This document shows, one piece after another, positions 1-4,019 of a stretch of DNA of 9,615 nt. The DNA lies in assembly GCA_015490395.1 (NCBI GenBank), contig WFXX01000254.1, positions 1 to 9,615 on the forward strand, given 5' to 3'. The number at the start of each line of letters is the position of its first letter. Positions within the stretch are counted from its first letter, which is position 1. The notes beneath the pieces were generated by a model, which was given only the letters and a program-made list of their open reading frames with translations, did not search any database and had not been told where the DNA came from. The translations under genes and the position numbers were made by a program. The stretch is from Gammaproteobacteria bacterium (lineage in GTDB: Bacteria > Pseudomonadota > Gammaproteobacteria > DRLM01).

Positions 1-297
1 GGCCAGGGAGCGGCCCACCGCGGCCCCCACCAGCAGCGCCCCCGCCAGGCCGGGGCCCGCCGTGTAGGCCACCCCGTCCAGGTCCTCCACCCCCAGGCCG
101 GCCTCCGCGAGCACCTGCCGCACCAGGGGCAGCAGCCGGCGGAGGTGGTCCCGGGAGGCCAGCTCGGGCACCACGCCCCCGTAAGGGGCGTGCAGCCCCG
201 CCTGGCTGTGGAGCGCATGGGCCAGCAGGCCGCGGCCGCCCTCGTACACCGCTGCCGCCGTCTCGTCGCAGGAGGTCTCGATGCCCAGCACCCGCAC
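1..297 (-). CDS. tsaD: tRNA N6-adenosine threonylcarbamoyltransferase, N-terminal part (partial)
   Basis: TsaD transfers the threonylcarbamoyl group to A37 of ANN-decoding tRNAs (t6A modification), working in the cytoplasm with TsaB and TsaE. The reverse strand from a GTG at 297-295 gives 99 codons without a stop, running out of the window. The protein opens with MRVLGIETSCDETAAAVYE, the ASKHA-fold start typical of TsaD. It is followed by APYGGVVPELASRDH at about residues 40-54 and by YTAGPGLAGALLVG at about 79-92, both hallmarks of the family. The metal-binding HxxxH motif expected further on lies beyond the edge. The GTG start is supported by AAGGA eight bases upstream and by the family's usual N-terminus; there is no ATG in a better position. 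The gene is divergent from the ABC exporter. Identification is firm from sequence motifs; only the C-terminal two thirds is unseen. Confidence 0.96.
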   Translation of the reverse strand, partial: MRVLGIETSCDETAAAVYEGGRGLLAHALHSQAGLHAPYGGVVPELASRDHLRRLLPLVRQVLAEAGLGVEDLDGVAYTAGPGLAGALLVGAAVGRSLA

Positions 298-305
298 CCT
301 TCAGG

Positions 306-310
306 TCCTT
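306..310 (-). promoter_or_regulatory. Ribosome binding site of tsaD
   Basis: On the minus strand this reads AAGGA, eight bases before the GTG at 297. It supports the GTG as the true start, which ATG-only gene finding would miss. Confidence 0.6.
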
Positions 311-328
311 TCATCCCGGGCCGAAGAA

Positions 329-348
329 ACATATACTTGTAAAAATAC
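329..348. promoter_or_regulatory. AT-rich island, possible divergent promoter region
   Basis: This is the only strongly AT-rich stretch in the 238-bp gap between tsaD and the divergent ABC operon. On the plus strand it contains TATACT (332-337), five of six matches to the sigma-70 -10 hexamer. On the minus strand it contains GTATAT (331-336 reversed), which could serve tsaD with a short leader. No convincing -35 box is found at 16-18 bp for either direction, so the call rests on composition, position and the -10-like hexamer. If used for the ABC operon, the untranslated leader would be about 190 nt. Confidence 0.3.
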
Positions 349-362
349 CACCCTGGGGAGCG

Positions 363-375
363 GGTCCGAGGGACC
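363..375. repeat. Small inverted repeat in the divergent intergenic region
   Basis: GGTCC-GAG-GGACC is a perfect 5-bp dyad with a 3-base spacer, between the AT-rich island and the ABC ATPase start. It could be a weak operator half-site pair or a leader-RNA hairpin. In DNA this GC-rich, a dyad of this size also occurs by chance. Confidence 0.3.
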
Positions 376-425
376 GCCGCCCCGATGGGGCACAGGGAAG
401 CGTATCACCCCCCCTTTCCAGGCCC

Positions 426-441
426 GGCGCCCGTGGGCGCC
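426..441. repeat. 7-bp inverted repeat upstream of the ABC operon
   Basis: GGCGCCC-GT-GGGCGCC is a perfect 7-bp palindrome with a 2-base centre, about 95 bp before the ATPase start codon. The 2-base spacer would make a strained RNA loop, so a regulator binding DNA at this dyad is a reasonable alternative to a hairpin. No regulator gene is present in the window to pair with it. Confidence 0.4.
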
Positions 442-523
442 CCACCCAAGCGGCCGCCGCCGTCGCGCGCAAGCCCCCGGCCTGCCTCCGACGCCCCGGC
501 GGCCCCGGCATGCCAACGCGGGG

Positions 524-528
524 AAGGA
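524..528 (+). promoter_or_regulatory. Ribosome binding site of the ABC ATPase
   Basis: AAGGA lies seven bases before the ATG at 536. It decides the start: the reading frame is open upstream to 281, but that part is low-complexity and shows no family similarity, whereas the ABC domain begins right after 536. Confidence 0.7.
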
Positions 529-535
529 CAGCGAG

Positions 536-1900
536 ATGGACATGATTCGCGTGCGGAGCCTCGTCAAGGCCTTCCCGGGAGGTCCCAGGGCCGTGGACCA
601 CCTGGACCTCACCGTCCGCGAGGGCGAGATCCTGGGGCTGCTGGGCCCCAACGGGGCCGGCAAGACCACCACCATCCGGGTCCTGTCCACCCTCTCCGGC
701 TTCGACGAGGGCGAGGTCTGGGTAGCCGGCCACAACGTGGACCGGGAGCCCGAGCAGGTGCGCCGGGCCATCGGGGTGGTGGCCCAGCAGACCGGCATCG
801 ACCATTTCCTCACCGGCCGGGAGAACCTGGAGCTTCAGGGCCACCTCTACCGGATGCGCCGCAGGGAGATCCGGGCGCGCATCGAGGAGCTGGCCCACTA
901 CTTCGCCCTGGAGAAGGCCCTGGACCAGCTGGTGATGACCTACTCGGGCGGCATGCGGCGCAAGCTGGACATCGCCACCGCCCTCATCCACCGCCCCCGC
1001 CTGCTCTTCCTGGACGAGCCCACCCTGGGCCTGGACATCAAGAGCCGCAAGGCCCTTTGGACCTACATCGCCAAGCTGAACCAGGAGATCGGGCTCACCA
1101 TCCTGCTCACCACCCATTATCTGGAGGAGGCCGACAAGCTGGCCCACCGGGTGGCCATCATCAACGCTGGCCGCATCCAGGTGGTGGGCCCCCCCGAGGA
1201 GCTCAAGAGCCGCATCGCGGGCGATGCCATCACCCTGACCTTCCCCGAACGCGACAGCGCAGCCGAGGGGCTCTTCCAGGCCCTGCAGCAGACTGGCCTC
1301 ATCCAGGACAGCTTCTGGGAAGGCAGCAGGCTGCACCTCTACGTGGCCAATGGGGCCGAGTGCGTGCCGCGCTTCACCGCCCTGGCCGCCGAGCACGGCG
1401 TGCAGCTCCAGTCCCTATCCCTGGCCCGGCCCACCCTGGACGACGTGTTCCTCAAGTACACCGGCACCACCATGGAGGGGGCCGAGGGCGAGGAGGAAGA
1501 GGAGGCCTGGTGGAAGCAGTGGGCCGGCAAGGGCGGCGGCAAGTGGGCCAAGCAGTGGCAGAAGTGGCAGGAGCAGCAGGAGGAGGGCGAGGAGACTGCC
1601 TCCGGCGGCCCCCGGTCCGGCCCCTGGACCGCGGAGGAGATGGCCCAGTGGTGGCAACAGCAGCAGCAGCAGGCCCAGCAGCAGGCCACCGCCACCCCGG
1701 AGGGGCAGGCCCGGCCCTCCACGGCAGAGCAGGCCGGGGAGCGCCAGGGCGACCAGGCCCAGGACGCGGCGCAGCAGGGCGCCCAGGGCCCCTGGACCCC
1801 CGAGGAGATGGCCCAGTGGTGGCAACAGCAGCAGAAGGCCCAGCAGCAGGCCACCGCCGAGGGCCGTGAGGCCGGCGGAGAAGGCGGCAAGCGCGACTGA
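536..1900 (+). CDS. DrrA-type ABC exporter ATPase with a long Gln/Trp-rich C-terminal tail
   Basis: This is the cytoplasmic ATP-hydrolysing subunit of an ABC-2 type exporter; it pairs with the permease encoded next. In 454 residues the ABC motifs are complete: Walker A GPNGAGKTT (37-45), Q-loop (Q84/Q85), signature YSGGM (136-140), Walker B LLFLDEP (156-162), D-loop LGLD and H-loop His194. The TGRENLELQGHLY stretch and the PTLDDVFLKYTG end resemble the DrrA family (daunorubicin/multidrug resistance ATPases), whose members usually stop near residue 310-330. Here about 142 further residues follow (313-454): an acidic run, a Trp/Lys cluster (WWKQW, KWAKQWQKWQ), then two near-identical GPWTxEEMAQWW-polyQ modules. 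This tail is not part of the ABC fold; its function is unknown. The start at 536 fits the RBS and the family N-terminus (MIRVRSLVK). Substrate cannot be inferred; drug, lipid or polysaccharide are all possible. Confidence 0.93.
   Translation: MDMIRVRSLVKAFPGGPRAVDHLDLTVREGEILGLLGPNGAGKTTTIRVLSTLSGFDEGEVWVAGHNVDREPEQVRRAIGVVAQQTGIDHFLTGRENLELQGHLYRMRRREIRARIEELAHYFALEKALDQLVMTYSGGMRRKLDIATALIHRPRLLFLDEPTLGLDIKSRKALWTYIAKLNQEIGLTILLTTHYLEEADKLAHRVAIINAGRIQVVGPPEELKSRIAGDAITLTFPERDSAAEGLFQALQQTGLIQDSFWEGSRLHLYVANGAECVPRFTALAAEHGVQLQSLSLARPTLDDVFLKYTGTTMEGAEGEEEEEAWWKQWAGKGGGKWAKQWQKWQEQQEEGEETASGGPRSGPWTAEEMAQWWQQQQQQAQQQATATPEGQARPSTAEQAGERQGDQAQDAAQQGAQGPWTPEEMAQWWQQQQKAQQQATAEGREAGGEGGKRD
1619..1693 (+). 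repeat. Direct repeat copy 1 (GPWTxEEMAQWW-polyQ module)
   Basis: 25 codons of the ATPase tail, residues 362-386, reading GPWTAEEMAQWW then a polyQ tract. Copy 2 starts exactly 168 bp downstream in the same frame. The two are nearly identical at DNA level; they differ in the codon after the first Thr (Ala versus Pro) and within the CAG run. Copy 1 contains CAA(CAG)5 at 1655-1672. Near-identity including synonymous positions suggests a recent duplication. Confidence 0.9.
1787..1858 (+). repeat. Direct repeat copy 2 (GPWTxEEMAQWW-polyQ module)
   Basis: 24 codons, residues 418-441 of the ATPase, reading GPWTPEEMAQWW then CAA(CAG)3, AAG, GCC, (CAG)3. It is one codon shorter than copy 1. The difference lies in the CAG tract, as expected from replication slippage. 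Confidence 0.9.
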
Positions 1901-1901
1901 G

Positions 1902-1918
1902 GCCCGCCTGCCGCGGGC
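1902..1918 (+). other. Intercistronic hairpin between ATPase and permease
   Basis: GCCCGC-CTGCC-GCGGGC forms a perfect 6-bp GC stem with a 5-base loop, two bases after the ATPase stop codon and before the permease RBS at 1935-1940. No T-run follows, so it is not an intrinsic terminator. It may affect mRNA stability or the ATPase:permease ratio, or be incidental in GC-rich DNA. Confidence 0.35.
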
Positions 1919-1944
1919 GTCCTTCCAGGCGAGCGAGGAGAGCC

Positions 1945-2706
1945 ATGCTGGCTGACACCTGGTATCTGTTCAACAAGTACCTGAAGATCACCATCCGGAT
2001 GCCCCTCTGGACCCTGTTCGGGCTCATCCAGCCCCTCATCTGGCTGGTGATCTTCGGCCAGCTGTTCCGCAACATGACCCAGATCCCGGGCTTCCCCGCG
2101 GACAGCTATCTGGACTTCTTCCTCCCCGGGGTGCTGATCATGACGGTGCTGTTCGGCTCCTCCTGGAGCGGGGTGAGCCTGCTGCGAGAGATCCAGGCCG
2201 GCACGGTGGACAAGATGTTGGTCTCCCCTGTCTCCCGGGTGGCCATCGTGCTCTCTCGGGTGCTGCACGCCACGGTGCAGGTCCTGGTGCAGAGCGCCAT
2301 CATCCTCGTGGTGGCCTGGCTCCTGGGGGCGCGTTTCAACCTGGGGATGGTGCCCCTGGGCCTGACGCTGGTGGTCATCACCCTGCTGGGGCTGTGCTTC
2401 GCCGCCGCCTCCAACGGCTTCGCCATCGCCCTGCAGCGGGAGGAGCCCCTGGTGGTCATCGGCAACATGATGACCCTGCCGCTGATGTTCTTCTCCAGCG
2501 CGCTGGTCCCAGAGGGCTTCATGCCCCAGTGGATCCGGCTGGTGGGGCTGATCAATCCCATCAACTACGCGGTGGAGGGTGTGCGCTCGGTGTTGGTGGG
2601 GACCCCCGACCTCGACGCTTACCTGACGGCCACGGGCATCCTGGCGGGCTTCACCGCAGCCGCCCTCTGGTGGGCAGTGAGCGCCTTCAACGCCCTGCGG
2701 GACTGA
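1945..2706 (+). CDS. ABC-2 type exporter permease (DrrB-like)
   Basis: This is the membrane subunit of the exporter whose ATPase lies 44 bp upstream. The 253-residue product has the usual length and six-helix plan of the ABC-2 family. Hydrophobic segments lie at about residues 22-41, 58-80, 108-130, 135-160, 168-190 and 225-248. After helix 2 comes REIQAGTVDKMLVSPVSR (81-98), matching the conserved cytoplasmic coupling segment of DrrB/NodJ-type permeases. The segment PEGFMPQWIRLVGLINPINYAVEGVR around residues 190-215 is also typical of the family. The ATG at 1945 follows GAGGAG (1935-1940) by four bases. The pair forms one operon ending at the terminator after 2748. A functional transporter would be a dimer of this protein with two ATPases; the direction is most likely export. 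The cargo is not evident. Confidence 0.92.
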   Translation: MLADTWYLFNKYLKITIRMPLWTLFGLIQPLIWLVIFGQLFRNMTQIPGFPADSYLDFFLPGVLIMTVLFGSSWSGVSLLREIQAGTVDKMLVSPVSRVAIVLSRVLHATVQVLVQSAIILVVAWLLGARFNLGMVPLGLTLVVITLLGLCFAAASNGFAIALQREEPLVVIGNMMTLPLMFFSSALVPEGFMPQWIRLVGLINPINYAVEGVRSVLVGTPDLDAYLTATGILAGFTAAALWWAVSAFNALRD

Positions 2707-2747
2707 CCGCAGCGTCCGCTGAGGAGCGCACCAAAGAGCTAAGAGAC

Positions 2748-2782
2748 GAGGGGAGGCCGCCGGGGCGGCCTCCCCTCTTTTT
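2748..2782 (+). terminator. Strong rho-independent terminator of the ABC operon
   Basis: A perfect 14-bp stem pairs 2748-2761 with 2764-2777 (the innermost pairs probably open to give a larger loop). It is followed by TTTTT (2778-2782), 42 bp after the permease stop. On the opposite strand the hairpin ends the convergent porin gene (stop at 2799), but the T-tract on that side is poor (TCGTCTCTT), so termination from the minus side is likely weaker. Confidence 0.92.
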
Positions 2783-2798
2783 CCCAGGCGGAGCGCCC

Positions 2799-3812
2799 TC
2801 AGAAGGTGGTGCCCGCCTGGACGGCGAAGGTGGTCTTGGTGTCCTGGGGCACCCCGCTGTCGTCGGTGAACACCTTGTTGCTGGCCGAGACGTAGGCCAC
2901 CTCGGCCCGCACGAAGGCCGGGCCCTGCCGGTAGGTGGGCGTCACCGTCACGGTGAACGCGCTGTCCACGCCCCCCAGGATGCCGCTGGTGCCGTCGCTC
3001 AGGTACTCCAGGCGCACCGGCAGGCTCCAGCCATCACCGAGGTCCTGGGCGGCGTAGAAGGCCACGGCCAGCGCGGTGTCGTCCTTGCCGGCGGTCTTGA
3101 CCGGATCGTCCAGCAGGTGGTAGTCCAGGTTGACCGCCACGTCGAGGCCCGAGAGCTTGCCGCTCAGGATCAGGTCCACCGTGTCCATGTCGTTGATACG
3201 GTTGTAGTAGCTGGCGGCATAGCTCCAGCCGGCGGCCTCGCCGCTGATGCCCACGGCCTGGGCGTTGGGGTTGCTCCGCCCGGTGAAGCCGCTGCCGTCC
3301 TTGCTGGCCTCGGCATAGAGGCTGAAGGCCCCGGCGTCGTAGGTGGCGCGGATGCCCGGGTAGTAGACCGGCTGATAGTTCCAGACCGCGCCCAGCTGGA
3401 TGTGGGGATTGGCGTAGGTGGGAGCCACCTCATAGCCGAGGTTGGTGGCCAGCACGCCGGCCTGCAGCTGCAGGCCCGAGCCGGGCTCCACCTCCAGCCA
3501 GCCGTACTGGAGCATCATGCCCACGTTCGGGGCAGGGAGGCCGGTGGCCGGCAGGGCATCCTGCTCCAGGTAGCCGAAGCCCACGGTGGCGCCCAGAAAG
3601 CCCTCCACCGAGCCGCTGGCCTCCACCAGGAAATCGCTCACGGTGATGGTGTCGCCCCGCGTCGCGCCCACGTTGGTGCCGGCCTGGTATTTGCCGGTGA
3701 GTCCGCCGCCCAGGGTCAGATCCAGGCTGGCGCCGGTCACCGAGCCGGCCGCGGCCGTGGCCGCCGCCAGGGACAGGGCCACCCCCGCTGCGATGCTCTG
3801 CTGCTTGCTCAT
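2799..3812 (-). CDS. Outer-membrane beta-barrel porin (Bbp2/OmpL-like family)
   Basis: Probably a porin for diffusion of small solutes across the outer membrane. The 337-residue product starts with a short Sec signal peptide (hydrophobic about 6-22, small residues before the likely cut near 22-30). It continues as alternating amphipathic strands rich in Gly, Tyr and Asp, and ends in Phe (AVQAGTTF), the terminal aromatic recognised by the BAM machinery. The segment LQAGVLATNLGYEVAPTYAN followed by a YYPGIRATY stretch resembles the 'Gxxxt.lGyEv...N...S' and 'htGvrl.Y' blocks of the putative beta-barrel porin-2 (Bbp2) family. AGGAGG at 3823-3828 fits either GTG at 3815 or ATG at 3812; ATG is preferred. 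It sits alone as a transcription unit behind a candidate sigma-54 promoter and converges on the ABC operon. Barrel assignment is firm; family and substrate are inference. Confidence 0.82.
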   Translation of the reverse strand: MSKQQSIAAGVALSLAAATAAAGSVTGASLDLTLGGGLTGKYQAGTNVGATRGDTITVSDFLVEASGSVEGFLGATVGFGYLEQDALPATGLPAPNVGMMLQYGWLEVEPGSGLQLQAGVLATNLGYEVAPTYANPHIQLGAVWNYQPVYYPGIRATYDAGAFSLYAEASKDGSGFTGRSNPNAQAVGISGEAAGWSYAASYYNRINDMDTVDLILSGKLSGLDVAVNLDYHLLDDPVKTAGKDDTALAVAFYAAQDLGDGWSLPVRLEYLSDGTSGILGGVDSAFTVTVTPTYRQGPAFVRAEVAYVSASNKVFTDDSGVPQDTKTTFAVQAGTTF

Positions 3813-3822
3813 CACTCCGTCC

Positions 3823-3828
3823 CCTCCT
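3823..3828 (-). promoter_or_regulatory. Ribosome binding site of the porin gene
   Basis: AGGAGG on the minus strand, seven bases before GTG 3815 and ten before ATG 3812. It supports both adjacent starts; the choice changes the protein by a single residue. Confidence 0.75.
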
Positions 3829-3866
3829 CTCTCTCTCCTGTTGCACGGGTCCCAAAGGTCCTCCGA

Positions 3867-3881
3867 GGGACGCGGCGTCCC
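3867..3881 (-). repeat. Inverted repeat at the predicted porin transcription start
   Basis: GGGACG-CGG-CGTCCC (plus-strand reading) is a perfect 6-bp dyad with a 3-base spacer. It abuts the -12 element and spans the expected +1 near 3871. It could be a repressor site or a 5' hairpin of the transcript. No direct evidence chooses between them. Confidence 0.35.
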
Positions 3882-3898
3882 AGCAAAGGGCGTACCAA
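3882..3898 (-). promoter_or_regulatory. Candidate sigma-54 (RpoN) promoter of the porin gene
   Basis: On the minus strand this reads TTGGTACGCCCTTTGCT. It matches the -24/-12 consensus TGGCACG-N4-TTGCW at all but one position (T for C) and has the obligatory GG-N10-GC spacing. Transcription would start near 3871, giving a leader of about 60 nt that includes the AGGAGG. No sigma-70 promoter of similar quality is seen in the 207-bp gap. A sigma-54 promoter needs an enhancer-binding activator; its site has not been identified. Confidence 0.65.
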
Positions 3899-3924
3899 TG
3901 GGACCACAAGCGCGGCATATTCAC

Positions 3925-3935
3925 AACAGGCTGTT
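3925..3935. repeat. Short palindrome upstream of the sigma-54 promoter
   Basis: AACAG-G-CTGTT is a perfect 5-bp dyad about 27 bp upstream of the -24 element, in the only AT-rich part of this intergenic region. It could be part of an activator or IHF region, but it is short and unmatched to any known site. Confidence 0.25.
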
Positions 3936-3980
3936 TTTCCTCCCGCCTTGGAAGGCCGGGGGCGCCCATAGGTGGGACGC

Positions 3981-3999
3981 AGGCACCACCCTGGTGCCT
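3981..3999 (-). terminator. Hairpin after the TPR-barrel gene, possible operon terminator
   Basis: AGGCACCA-CCC-TGGTGCCT is a perfect 8-bp stem with a 3-base loop, beginning 21 bases past the stop codon at 4020-4022 on the minus strand. No T-tract follows in the minus direction, so it is at best an imperfect intrinsic terminator or an mRNA 3'-end stabiliser. It also separates the operon from the sigma-54-driven porin gene. Confidence 0.45.
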
Positions 4000-4019
4000 T
4001 CCTGCGCCAAGATGGTGCA

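Noticed and set aside
281..535. Upstream extension of the ABC ATPase frame to an ATG at 281
   Set aside because: It overlaps the tsaD start on the other strand, is Pro/Arg low-complexity, lacks an RBS and is absent from the ABC fold. The RBS at 524-528 and the family N-terminus place the start at 536.
301..1396. Long minus-strand open frames antisense to the ABC ATPase
   Set aside because: The plus strand encodes all ABC motifs in order with an RBS. The antisense products have no motif and are composition shadows.
1619..1858. Reading the direct repeats in the ATPase tail as a CRISPR or mobile-element repeat
   Set aside because: There are only two copies, both in frame within a coding region and rich in CAG codons, with no inverted ends, target duplication or cas genes.
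2394..3971. 525-codon open frame on the plus strand across the permease end, terminator and porin
   Set aside because: It runs through a strong terminator and two convergent genes, and its product has no recognisable domain. It is explained by GC-rich codon bias on the other strand and frame.
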